Shown piece by piece: positions 1 to 7,419 of a stretch of 31,183 bases of DNA. Location: assembly GCA_001515955.1 (NCBI GenBank), contig LOES01000228.1, positions 1 through 31,183 on the forward strand, read 5' to 3'. Below the pieces are notes generated by a model, which was not told the origin of the DNA, did no database searches, and saw only the letters and a program-made list of their open reading frames with translations. How positions within the stretch are numbered: position 1 is the first letter of the stretch; the number at the start of each line of letters is the position of its first letter. The position numbers and the translations under genes were made by a program. The DNA is from Clostridia bacterium BRH_c25 (GTDB lineage: Bacteria > Bacillota_A > Clostridia > Lutisporales > Lutisporaceae).

Positions 1-69
1 GTGCCAAGACAGACATTGCAGTACAAAATAGGTAAATACAATATAAGAATTTATGATGCCGAATTTTAA
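1..69 (+). CDS. C-terminal end of a probable sigma-54 enhancer-binding regulator (partial)
   Basis: Frame 1 is open from base 1 to a TAA at 67-69 and encodes 22 residues. The first 15, VPRQTLQYKIGKYNI, match the recognition-helix end of the Fis-type helix-turn-helix that closes sigma-54 enhancer-binding proteins. In clostridial members of that family, tails of the form (I/V)PRQTLQYK..KY are typical. The rest of the protein, including the AAA+ domain with its GAFTGA loop, would lie outside the window, so the assignment rests on this short tail and the context. A terminator follows, and then a perfect -24/-12 promoter driving the lysine operon, so this gene is the natural candidate activator. 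Other Fis-HTH proteins remain possible. Confidence 0.6.
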   Translation: MPRQTLQYKIGKYNIRIYDAEF

Positions 70-115
70 GCGATAATAAAAAAAATCAAGGAAAAAATAT
101 TTGGGCAATGAGCAG

Positions 116-142
116 CACCCATTGAAAAATGGGTGTTCTTTT
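116..142 (+). terminator. Rho-independent terminator after the regulator gene
   Basis: An 8-bp perfect stem, CACCCATT (116-123) with AATGGGTG (128-135), closes a GAAA tetraloop and is followed by TTCTTTT. It separates the upstream regulator transcript from the lysine operon promoter, which starts only 15 bp later. Confidence 0.85.
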
Positions 143-156
143 GTATTCGGCATAAT

Positions 157-172
157 TGGCATATAACTTGCT
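157..172 (+). promoter_or_regulatory. Sigma-54 (-24/-12) promoter of the lysine operon
   Basis: TGGCATATAACTTGCT fits the sigma-54 consensus TGGCAYRNNNNTTGCW at every defined position. The -24 GG is at 158-159 and the -12 GC at 170-171, with correct spacing. Transcription should begin near 182-184, giving a 5' UTR of about 75 nt before kdd. Sigma-54 promoters need an AAA+ activator, and the gene ending at 69 appears to encode one. No clear activator-binding palindrome is visible between 1 and 156, so the upstream activating site may lie within the regulator gene, outside the window. Confidence 0.85.
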
Positions 173-199
173 TATGTTAATAAAGTAACATGAAATCTA

Positions 200-231
200 T
201 GTAGGGGCGACCATTGGTCGTCCATTCGCCC
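200..231. repeat. GGCGACC-ATT-GGTCGTC palindromic unit in the operon leader
   Basis: GGGCGACC (205-212) pairs with GGTCGTCC (216-223) around an ATT loop, with one G-U pair, giving an 8-bp hairpin in the predicted 5' UTR of kdd. Near copies occur at 7320-7343 and 20324-20345, with diverged versions at 5650-5670 and 30306-30329, so this is a dispersed short palindrome rather than an operon-specific leader. It ends about 19 nt before the AAGGAGG ribosome binding site and so need not block translation. Confidence 0.7.
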
Positions 232-259
232 AATATAATTATAAGGAGGAAAACAACCC

Positions 260-1300
260 ATGAAAAAAGGATGCAAATTTGGTACTCACAGGGTTATTGA
301 GCCTGTTGGAGTATTGCCGCAGCCGGCAAACAAAATCGACAACAATATGGATGTGCTCTATGACAATGAAATACTTATCGATGTTCAAACCCTGAACATT
401 GACTCAGCAAGCTTTACACAGATAGAGGAGCAGGCTCATGGTGATGAAAAGAAAATCGAAGAAATCATGCTGGGTATTGTTGAAAAGCAGGGTAAACACA
501 GGAATCCGGTTACAGGCTCAGGAGGAATGCTGATAGGTACAATTGAAAAGATCGGATCTGCTTTGGAAGGCAAGACCGACTTAAAGGTTGGGGATAAGAT
601 AGCAACACTTGTATCGCTTTCATTAACTCCTCTCAGAATAGATAAAATCAAGGAAATCAGAAAAGACATCGATCAGGTGGATATAAATGGAAAAGCAATA
701 CTTTTCGAAAGCGGAATATATGCAAAGCTTCCGGCAGACATGCCTGAAAAGCTTGCACTTTCAGCACTGGACGTAGCAGGTGCTCCAGCCCAGACTGCCA
801 AGCTGGTTAAGCCCGGTGAAACAGTTTTCATAATAGGTGCAGGCGGTAAGTCAGGAGTTCTTTGCTGCTACGAAGCCAAGAAAAGAGCAGGAGCTACAGG
901 CAAGGTTATCGGCTGCTGCGGAAGTCCCAAGAGCGCAGAAAGATTGAAAAAGCTTGGTTTGTGTGATGAAATATTTGTAGGCGATGCCAAAAAACCGGTA
1001 GAGATAATGAATAAGGTAGCAGAGCTTACAAACGGTGAGCTGGCTGATTTGACAATCAACTGTGTAAACATACCCGACACAGAAATGACAAGCATACTTG
1101 CTACAAAAAATACAGGTCTTGTATATTTCTTCAGTATGGCAACAAGCTTTACAAAAGCAGCTTTGGGTGCTGAGGGCGTGGGAAGCGATGTTACCATGAT
1201 AATAGGTAACGGCTACACAAAAGGACACGCAGAAATAACACTCCAGATACTCAAGGAAAGCAAAGATTTAAGAGACCTTTTCACAGAGATGTATGCATAA
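260..1300 (+). CDS. kdd: L-erythro-3,5-diaminohexanoate dehydrogenase
   Basis: This enzyme oxidatively deaminates 3,5-diaminohexanoate to 5-amino-3-oxohexanoate with NAD(P)+ in the cytoplasm, after the two aminomutase steps of lysine fermentation. The 346-residue product has the medium-chain dehydrogenase layout. The N-terminal half is the substrate domain, followed by a dinucleotide fold with the glycine-rich GAGGKSG at residues 193-199. No zinc-ligand pattern is obvious, in keeping with the Kdd family. The ATG at 260 has AAGGAGG at 242-248. It is the first gene of the operon, whereas Kdd lies after the mutases in several relatives. The identity is set mainly by context: five kam genes follow. 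The ornithine-pathway dehydrogenase Ord is a different family and would not sit beside lysine mutases. Confidence 0.9.
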   Translation: MKKGCKFGTHRVIEPVGVLPQPANKIDNNMDVLYDNEILIDVQTLNIDSASFTQIEEQAHGDEKKIEEIMLGIVEKQGKHRNPVTGSGGMLIGTIEKIGSALEGKTDLKVGDKIATLVSLSLTPLRIDKIKEIRKDIDQVDINGKAILFESGIYAKLPADMPEKLALSALDVAGAPAQTAKLVKPGETVFIIGAGGKSGVLCCYEAKKRAGATGKVIGCCGSPKSAERLKKLGLCDEIFVGDAKKPVEIMNKVAELTNGELADLTINCVNIPDTEMTSILATKNTGLVYFFSMATSFTKAALGAEGVGSDVTMIIGNGYTKGHAEITLQILKESKDLRDLFTEMYA

Positions 1301-1396
1301 TTAGTCGCGAGTAACTAGTCACTAGTCGCGAGACGCAAGAAAATTCTTCGAAGCCTTAGCTTAATTCTAGAGACTAGAGACTAGCGACTAGAGACT
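1301..1396. repeat. Heptad hairpin element, GACTAGN class, between kdd and kamA
   Basis: The left arm (1301-1332) is made of 7-bp units of the form CTAGTCR. The right arm (1367-1396) is made of the reverse-complement form, GAGACTA/GCGACTA, so the two arms can fold on each other. The core contains CTTCGAAG (1346-1353), shared with other copies. The element begins at the base after the kdd stop codon and ends 24 bp before the kamA ribosome binding site. Confidence 0.8.
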
Positions 1397-1434
1397 GTTT
1401 TGGCGAAGCCAAATAAATATAGGAGGTAAATGCA

Positions 1435-2694
1435 TTGAGAAACTATAAAGACATACCTTTATGGAAGGATGTCACTCCTGAACAGTGGAATGACTGGAAA
1501 TGGCAGGTATCAAACAGAATAACAACAGTAGAACAAATGAAGCAGGTAATAAATCTTACTCCCGAAGAAGAAGCAGGGGTGCACGAGTGCTTGAAGACCT
1601 TAAGAGGAGCAATTACTCCCTATTATGCATCCCTTATGGATCCAAACGACCCGGACTGTCCAATAAGAAAGCAGGCGGTTCCTACTTCACAGGAGCTCCA
1701 CAAAGCAGATGCCGACATGCTTGACCCTCTTCATGAGGATGAAGATTCGCCGGTACCCGGCCTGACTCACAGATATCCGGACAGAGCACTTCTTCTGATT
1801 ACAGACCAGTGCTCAATGTACTGCAGACACTGTACCAGAAGAAGATTTGCAGGACAGCACGACGAGCAGATGCCTATGGAAAGAATAGACAAGGCTATAG
1901 AATATATTAGAAACACGCCTGTTATAAGAGATGTGCTTCTCTCCGGCGGAGACCCGTTACTTGTAAATGATGAAGTGCTTGAATACATCATCAGAAAGCT
2001 CAGGGAAATCGATCATGTGGAGATTGTAAGACTTGGATCAAGGACTCCTGTGGTCATGCCTCAGAGAATAACTGACGATCTGGTGAACATGCTCAAGAAA
2101 TATCATCCGGTATGGCTCAATACCCATTTCAATCATCCGAAGGAAATCACTCCTGAGTCTGCTGCCGCTTGCAACAAGCTTGCTGATGCAGGTATCGTAC
2201 TTGGCAACCAGTCAGTGCTGCTAAGAGGAGTAAATGACTGTGTGCATATAATGAGAGATCTTGTACACGGACTGGTAAAAATGAGAGTAAGACCATACTA
2301 CATTTATCAATGTGACCTGTCAATGGGAATAGAGCATTTTAGAACTACAGTGTCCAAGGGCATTGAGATTATTGAAGGCCTTAGAGGTCATACTTCCGGC
2401 TTCTGCGTGCCTACCTTCGTTGTTGATGCTCCCGGAGGCGGCGGAAAGACTCCTGTAATGCCGCAGTATGTAATTTCACAGAACAAGAAAAAAGTAATAC
2501 TCAGGAACTTTGAAGGGGTTATAACCACTTATACTGAGCCTGAATACATTGAAGAGCCATGTAATTGTGATGTATGTAAAGGCAAAAGGGATGACAAATT
2601 GTCAGGTGTTGCAGGGCTTCTAGCCGGAAATGCAATGAACCTTGAACCAACGGAAATGCTCCGTAAAGACAGAGCAAAAGCAAGACATAAGTAG
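1435..2694 (+). CDS. kamA: L-lysine 2,3-aminomutase
   Basis: This is a radical-SAM, PLP-dependent enzyme that converts L-lysine to beta-lysine, the first step of lysine fermentation. The 419-residue protein carries the cluster motif C126-x3-C130-x2-C133 (CSMYCRHC). It also has the PGGGGK loop, whose K338 corresponds to the PLP-binding lysine (K337 in the Clostridium subterminale enzyme). The N-terminus (WKDV..EQWNDWKWQVSNRI) aligns with the family start, so the unusual TTG at 1435 is chosen; AGGAGGT lies at 1421-1427. An out-of-frame ATG-CAT-TGA at 1430-1438 overlaps this start. The C-terminal part has the cysteine pair CNCDVC seen in this family. EF-P lysine mutase (EpmB) is excluded by the length and the operon. 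Confidence 0.96.
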   Translation: MRNYKDIPLWKDVTPEQWNDWKWQVSNRITTVEQMKQVINLTPEEEAGVHECLKTLRGAITPYYASLMDPNDPDCPIRKQAVPTSQELHKADADMLDPLHEDEDSPVPGLTHRYPDRALLLITDQCSMYCRHCTRRRFAGQHDEQMPMERIDKAIEYIRNTPVIRDVLLSGGDPLLVNDEVLEYIIRKLREIDHVEIVRLGSRTPVVMPQRITDDLVNMLKKYHPVWLNTHFNHPKEITPESAAACNKLADAGIVLGNQSVLLRGVNDCVHIMRDLVHGLVKMRVRPYYIYQCDLSMGIEHFRTTVSKGIEIIEGLRGHTSGFCVPTFVVDAPGGGGKTPVMPQYVISQNKKKVILRNFEGVITTYTEPEYIEEPCNCDVCKGKRDDKLSGVAGLLAGNAMNLEPTEMLRKDRAKARHK

Positions 2695-2714
2695 AAGAAT
2701 GCGAAGCATTCTTC
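2694..2714 (+). other. Perfect 9-bp hairpin abutting the kamA stop codon
   Basis: GAAGAATGC (2694-2702), loop GAA, then GCATTCTTC (2706-2714) form a perfect hairpin that starts on the last base of the TAG stop. No T-run follows, so it is unlikely to terminate. It may stabilise the upstream mRNA or be part of the adjoining heptad element. Confidence 0.6.
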
Positions 2715-2918
2715 AGACTCGAGATACGAGATGCGAGATGCGAGGAAAGCTCGGGTATTCCTTATAGGTCCAGGTACGTGTAACACGGAAGGGCACGGCG
2801 AAAATTATATTGACATTATAGCTATATACAACCATATATGTCATCCTGAGCAACGCGAAGGATCTTTGACCCTTAAGCAATACCCAGACATCCCCGTATC
2901 TCGTATCTCGCATCTGCG
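2715..2918. repeat. Heptad hairpin element, GAGATRC class, between kamA and kamB, interrupted
   Basis: The left arm (2718-2744) carries CGAGATA, CGAGATG and CGAGATG units. The right arm (2892-2918) carries CGTATCT, CGTATCT and CGCATCT, the reverse complement. At about 150 bp the interior is the longest of the set because a second repeat (2839-2886, starting TGTCATCCTGAG) lies inside it. No convincing gene is present in this 274-bp spacer. Confidence 0.75.
2839..2886. repeat. Truncated copy of a MITE-like repeat
   Basis: It begins TGTCATCCTGAG and continues with a GGATCTTTGACCCTTAAG-like stretch. The corresponding stretch occurs in the longer copies at 18779-18885 and 30349-30454. The right terminal repeat is missing, so this is a remnant nested inside the heptad element. 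Confidence 0.6.
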
Positions 2919-2968
2919 CACGCTAGGGCGCATTATTGTACTATTGCCGCACCTGAAAGGAGTATTTT

Positions 2969-4003
2969 ATGACCAATACCCGGCTTATAGATCTTATTTA
3001 TCCGCAAAACAAAATAGTATCTATAGTAGGTACCTCCAAAAACGCCGGCAAAACGGTGACCTTGAATGAGATAATCAATCAGGCTCACGAAAAGGGAATA
3101 AGGCTGGGCCTCATTTCCACCGGAAGGGACGGGGAGCGGAGGGATGTACTTACCGAAACAGAAAAGCCTCCTGTTTATGTCAGGCGCGGTACGATAATTA
3201 CTACGGTAGAAAGTGCGGTAAAAACAGAGTATGCAGGAATAGAGATATTCAGGGTAACGGACTATAATACTCCCATGGGAAGGGTTGTCCTCGGCCGTGC
3301 CACTGAGGACGGCAATGTGGAAATATCGGGTCCTCACTCATCCTTTACAATAAAAGAGATGTGCCTTGAAATGCAGAGCCTTGGAGCAGAGCTTGTATTG
3401 ATTGACGGTTCCTTGGACAGGCGCGCATCGGCAGCTCCATATGTTTCCGAGGGAACTGTACTGGCGACCGGTGCTGCACTGGCGCGGAATATCAACGGAG
3501 TGGTGGAAAAAACCATGCACATTATAAATACCTATTCGGTGCCGATGATAGAGGAAGAACATATAAGGGATATTGCTTACAACGCAATTGATATGGGTAA
3601 GTCGGCCGTGATAGCTTCCGACGGCAGCATAACCTATCCTGATACAATGGTCTCTCTCCAGTCCGGAGATATTATATCGGAATATCTGAAGGAGGACACG
3701 GCCTATATAGTTTTGAGCGGTTCAGCAACTGCAGGTACCCTGAAGGACATACTGCTGAACAGGAAAAGCTCTTTTAAGATAATTGCAAAAGACTCCACCA
3801 GGATTTTCATACCTGCTGCAGATTTTCACATCCTTCAAAAAATGGGTATGGAGCTTCGGGTAGCGGAGAATATAAATATCATTGCTGTAACGGTTAATCC
3901 GTATTCCCCCGAGGGCTATTACTTCGAACCTTTGGAGCTGTTGGATGCTATGAGGAATGCAGTTCCGCATGTGCCGGTTTTTGATGTTTTACAGGGAGAA
4001 TAA
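2969..4003 (+). CDS. kamB: KamB-type P-loop ATPase of the lysine aminomutase operon
   Basis: This 344-residue protein of uncertain biochemical role is found in kam operons. It opens with a nucleotide-binding loop G21-TSKNAGKT-29 of the SIMIBI/dethiobiotin-synthetase-like kind (VSIVGTSKNAGKT). A stretch at 140-150 (LVLIDGSLDRRAS) resembles the second acidic strand of such P-loop enzymes. The ATG at 2969 has AAAGGAG at 2956-2962. It is separated from kamC by only 13 bp, the tightest junction in the operon and the only spacer without a heptad element. That suggests the two ATPases act together, perhaps in loading or reactivating the B12-dependent mutase. This function is an inference. Confidence 0.75.
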   Translation: MTNTRLIDLIYPQNKIVSIVGTSKNAGKTVTLNEIINQAHEKGIRLGLISTGRDGERRDVLTETEKPPVYVRRGTIITTVESAVKTEYAGIEIFRVTDYNTPMGRVVLGRATEDGNVEISGPHSSFTIKEMCLEMQSLGAELVLIDGSLDRRASAAPYVSEGTVLATGAALARNINGVVEKTMHIINTYSVPMIEEEHIRDIAYNAIDMGKSAVIASDGSITYPDTMVSLQSGDIISEYLKEDTAYIVLSGSATAGTLKDILLNRKSSFKIIAKDSTRIFIPAADFHILQKMGMELRVAENINIIAVTVNPYSPEGYYFEPLELLDAMRNAVPHVPVFDVLQGE

Positions 4004-4016
4004 GGGAGAAGATTTT

Positions 4017-5615
4017 ATGCTGATGGATGAAAAAACAAAATCATTATTGGATTTTGAAAGAGTGCTGGCCGAGCTGCACCCTATGACCCCCTTCGGCCAA
4101 AAATTGAAGAGCAATATAAAAGCTTTTGAGGCTTGTGAGAAGGAGCAGCTGCTGGAAGAACTGGACAGAGTGGCGGCAATAAAGCAGCTCATTAATTCAC
4201 AGAGGCCTGTTTTTGTTGAAATCAGAACCCATATGAGGCAGATCAAGGACATAAGGAAGTCGGTTGAAAGGTGCATAGCCGGTGGAGTATTGAGCGTTGT
4301 GGAGTTTTTTGAGCTGAAGAATTTTGTGTATATTGTGAAGTCGGTATCGGAAAGCCAGAAAGCACTTCAATGGGCTATTCCCAACAAGTATGCGGTTAAT
4401 GAGCTTCAATGGGTAGAGGCTGTACTTGACCCGGAAAACACAGGCATCAAGACCTTTTATATTTATGACAACTATTCTGAAGCATTAGCTGAAATAAGAA
4501 AACAGAAAGCATTATGTGAGCATAAGCTGGATATCTTAAAGAAGGAAGCTGTAAAAAAGGCAGAAGCGGAGCTGGGCATCCCGATAAGGTCCAGCGGCGA
4601 GATAACTGTGAGCAAGAGCCAGACTAACCTGCTGGATAGGCTGAAGAATAATGCAATGGTCCAGGGGGCGGGAGAGACATATATAAATGTTACATACAGG
4701 GTCAGGCCGAGTGAAGACATGCTGGAGCTGATAAGAAGCATAGAGATTATGAAGGGCGAGGAAGCCGTAGAGGAAGCATTTATACTTGAGAGGCTCTCTT
4801 CAAGGATATCCGGCAGAGGCAGTGAGATACTGGAGGTTATGGCTGCAATAGCAGAATTTGATCTGCTGGTTGCAAAAGCATACCTTGCCAATGGCTATAA
4901 CGGGATTAAACCTTTGATATGTGATAATGTGAAGCTGACAATCCATAACGGAAGGCATCCTTTGGTAGAGGCAGGGCTGAGGAAGAAGGGAAAACCCTTC
5001 ACTCCTGTAAGTGTTAATCTGGACAAAGGAGTGGCGCTTATTACCGGAGCCAATATGGGAGGCAAGACTGTTTCCCTGAAGATGATCGGACTGCTTGCGG
5101 CAATGGTTCAGCATGGGTTTCTCGTGCCCGCCGACCATATGGAGACAGGTATGAACGCACATATATATATTTCTGCCGGAGATGAGCAGTCGATAGATAT
5201 GGGACTCAGCACCTTTGGCGCGGAAATACGGTCGGTGAAGGAAGCACTTGTGAAGTCGGAAGAAGAGGGTCTTATACTTATAGATGAATTGGCCAGAGGT
5301 ACAAACCCCCATGAAGGCTACGCGATTTCTAAGGCAATAATAAACTATCTTTCAGATAAGCCTGGGATAACTGTCATCACAACCCATTTTGACGGACTTG
5401 TAAGAGAGGGTATCAAGCACTTGCAGGTAAAGGGGTTGAGAAATATAGATTTTGACAATATAAAAGCTTCTGACGAAATATCCGAGCATATGGATTACAC
5501 GCTTATAGAGGTTGAAGGTGAGTCCAGGGTACCTCAGGATGCCATAAACATATCCCGCCTGATGGGAATCCCTGAGGATATACTTCACCAGGCAGAAGAA
5601 ATAATGAATAAATAG
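4017..5615 (+). CDS. kamC: KamC, MutS-like ATPase of the lysine aminomutase operon
   Basis: This 532-residue protein has the MutS core (lever/clamp-like helical region followed by the ABC-type ATPase). It lacks the N-terminal mismatch-binding domain, so mismatch repair is unlikely. Walker A is G344-ANMGGKT-351, Walker B is LILIDE with D423-E424, and TTHFDG follows as the switch histidine region. The frame is open upstream, but the start is placed at the ATG at 4017 because AGGGAGAAG (4002-4010) precedes it; the next codons also allow ATG 4023. MutS-like proteins of this type accompany lysine aminomutases in fermenters. Their partner is unknown, and enzyme repair or cofactor exchange is a reasonable hypothesis. 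Confidence 0.82.
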   Translation: MLMDEKTKSLLDFERVLAELHPMTPFGQKLKSNIKAFEACEKEQLLEELDRVAAIKQLINSQRPVFVEIRTHMRQIKDIRKSVERCIAGGVLSVVEFFELKNFVYIVKSVSESQKALQWAIPNKYAVNELQWVEAVLDPENTGIKTFYIYDNYSEALAEIRKQKALCEHKLDILKKEAVKKAEAELGIPIRSSGEITVSKSQTNLLDRLKNNAMVQGAGETYINVTYRVRPSEDMLELIRSIEIMKGEEAVEEAFILERLSSRISGRGSEILEVMAAIAEFDLLVAKAYLANGYNGIKPLICDNVKLTIHNGRHPLVEAGLRKKGKPFTPVSVNLDKGVALITGANMGGKTVSLKMIGLLAAMVQHGFLVPADHMETGMNAHIYISAGDEQSIDMGLSTFGAEIRSVKEALVKSEEEGLILIDELARGTNPHEGYAISKAIINYLSDKPGITVITTHFDGLVREGIKHLQVKGLRNIDFDNIKASDEISEHMDYTLIEVEGESRVPQDAINISRLMGIPEDILHQAEEIMNK

Positions 5616-5731
5616 ACTAAGTCACTAGACGCTAGTCACTGGTCGCTAGTAGGGGCGCTCATGGGGCGTCCGCAAAGGCTTCGAAGCCTTTGCTAAACAC
5701 TAGAGACTAGCGACTAAAGACTAGTGACTAA
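5616..5731. repeat. Heptad hairpin element, GACTAGN class, between kamC and kamD
   Basis: The left arm (5616-5650) repeats CTAGTCR/CTAGACG-type heptads and the right arm (5697-5731) repeats the complementary GACTARN type. The core holds a degenerate GGGGCG palindrome (5650-5670). It also holds a perfect 22-bp palindrome centred on TTCGAA at 5672-5693, each arm being GCAAAGGCTTC or its complement. The element starts immediately after the kamC stop. Confidence 0.8.
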
Positions 5732-5748
5732 ATATCGGAGGTGTTTAC

Positions 5749-7293
5749 ATGAGCAATCTGAATCTAGACAGAAGTCAGATAGACAATGCGAGGGAATCAG
5801 CCAGACAGATAGCGGAAGAAACGCAAAAATTTATTGATATTCATACTACGATATCAGTTGAAAGAACAATAACCAGACTTCTCGGAGTTGATGGCACAGA
5901 CGATGTCGGGACTCCGCTTCCCAACGTTGTTGTAGATAATATAAAGAAGAATGGCGGCCTTGGTATTGGAGCTGCATATTTTCTGGTAAATGCTGTATTG
6001 AACACAGGGCTGACAACTCAGGAAATTGCCGAGAAGGTAGCTTCCAGAGAAATGGACCTGACCAAGCTGCCTGTAAAGTCGGAAAAGGAAATCAAAGACA
6101 AGGCATATGAGCTGGCTGCAAAAATGGTTGACAGGGTAAAAAGCAACAGGAATAAGAGGGATGAATACCTGAACACTATCGGAGAAGGCAAAAAGCCGTA
6201 CTTGTATGTAATTGTCGCTACAGGAAACATCTATGAAGACGTAGTCCAGGCACAGGCAGCCGCAAAGCAGGGAGCAGATGTAATAGCGGTTATAAGGACG
6301 ACAGGACAGAGCTTGCTTGACTATGTTCCCTATGGAGCAACAACTGAAGGCTTCGGTGGAACCTATGCAACACAGGAAAATTTCAGGATTATGAGAAAGG
6401 CTCTTGATGAGGCAGGCCAGGAGGTCGGAAGATATATAAGACTCTGCAACTACTGCTCAGGGCTTTGCATGCCCGAGATTGCCGCAATGGGAGCTATGGA
6501 GAGGCTTGATGTAATGCTGAATGACGCATTATATGGAATACTTTTCAGGGATATCAACATGCAAAGGACATTGGTTGACCAGAATTTCTCGAGAATAATA
6601 AACGGTTTTGCCGGCGTAATAATAAATACCGGTGAAGACAATTACCTTACAACTGCCGATGCTGTTGAGGAGGCACACACAGTGCTGGCTTCGCAGTTCA
6701 TAAATGAGCAGTTTGCACTTAAGGCGGGGATACCTGAGGAGCAGATGGGCCTGGGCCATGCTTTTGAAATGGAGCCGGGCATTGAGAACGGCTTCCTGCT
6801 GGAGCTGGCACAGGCGCAGATGGCAAGAGAGATTTTCCCCAGGGCTCCTTTGAAATACATGCCTCCGACAAAATACATGACAGGCAACATATTCAAGGGA
6901 CACCTACAGGATGCTCTCTTCAATATTATATCAATATGGACCAATCAGGGCATCCAGCTTCTTGGAATGATGACAGAAGCGCTGCACACTCCCTTTATGG
7001 CTGACAGGGCGCTTTCCATAGAGAATGCAAGATATATATTCAACAATATGAGAAGCCTGGGAGACGAAGTTGAGTTTAAACAGGGCGGAATAATTCAGAC
7101 CAGAGCTGCGGAAGTACTTGAAAAGGCTGCCGCACTTCTGAAGGATATAGAAGAAGAAGGGCTTTTCGCAACACTGGAGCAGGGTAAATTTGCAGGAGTG
7201 AAGAGAAGCAGGACCGGTGGAAAAGGATTGGACGGCGTAACGGAAAAAGACAAAAAATACTTAAATCCCTTTATAGAATTGATGTTGGGATAA
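5749..7293 (+). CDS. kamD: Lysine 5,6-aminomutase alpha subunit
   Basis: This is the large catalytic (TIM-barrel) subunit of the adenosylcobalamin- and PLP-dependent mutase that moves the terminal amino group of beta-lysine (or D-lysine) from carbon 6 to carbon 5. The 514-residue length matches known KamD proteins. Family-like segments include SVERTITRLLGVDG near the N-terminus, YVPYGATTEGFGGTYATQEN in the middle and KYMPPTKYMTGN in the C-terminal third. The ATG at 5749 follows CGGAGGTG at 5735-5742. It must pair with KamE, encoded next, which supplies the B12-binding domain and the PLP lysine. No truncation or frameshift was seen. Confidence 0.95.
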   Translation: MSNLNLDRSQIDNARESARQIAEETQKFIDIHTTISVERTITRLLGVDGTDDVGTPLPNVVVDNIKKNGGLGIGAAYFLVNAVLNTGLTTQEIAEKVASREMDLTKLPVKSEKEIKDKAYELAAKMVDRVKSNRNKRDEYLNTIGEGKKPYLYVIVATGNIYEDVVQAQAAAKQGADVIAVIRTTGQSLLDYVPYGATTEGFGGTYATQENFRIMRKALDEAGQEVGRYIRLCNYCSGLCMPEIAAMGAMERLDVMLNDALYGILFRDINMQRTLVDQNFSRIINGFAGVIINTGEDNYLTTADAVEEAHTVLASQFINEQFALKAGIPEEQMGLGHAFEMEPGIENGFLLELAQAQMAREIFPRAPLKYMPPTKYMTGNIFKGHLQDALFNIISIWTNQGIQLLGMMTEALHTPFMADRALSIENARYIFNNMRSLGDEVEFKQGGIIQTRAAEVLEKAAALLKDIEEEGLFATLEQGKFAGVKRSRTGGKGLDGVTEKDKKYLNPFIELMLG

Positions 7294-7295
7294 AA

Positions 7296-7399
7296 ACAGA
7301 TGCGAGATGCGAGATGCGTGTAGGGGCAGCCATTGGTCGTCCGCCTGTAACGCATACCCAGAAACTTCTCGTATTTCGAATCTAGAATCTCGTATCTAG
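7296..7399. repeat. Heptad hairpin element, GAGATNC class, between kamD and kamE
   Basis: The left arm (7300-7318) has GATGCGA/GATGCGA units and the right arm (7367-7399) has the complementary TCTCGTATTTCGAATCTAG form. Between them is a copy of the GGGCAGCCATTGGTCGTCC palindrome (7320-7343). The 126-bp spacer therefore consists almost wholly of repeat plus the kamE ribosome binding site. Confidence 0.75.
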
Positions 7400-7419
7400 T
7401 AAAACATGGAGGTGTTTTC

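Noticed and set aside
260..1300. 2,4-diaminopentanoate dehydrogenase (ornithine pathway) as the identity of the first gene
   Set aside because: That enzyme has a different fold, and all neighbouring genes are for lysine. No ornithine mutase genes are present.
2718..2744. CRISPR-like array in the spacer repeats
   Set aside because: The units are 7 bp without unique spacers and appear as inverted arms, so they are not direct repeats with spacers. No cas genes are present.
2731..3069. 112-codon open frame across the kamA-kamB spacer
   Set aside because: It is made of heptad repeats and a MITE remnant, has no ribosome binding site, and overlaps the start of kamB in another frame.
3957..4016. 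N-terminal extension of KamC
   Set aside because: It overlaps the end of kamB, has no ribosome binding site, and the ATG at 4017 is preceded by AGGGAGAAG.
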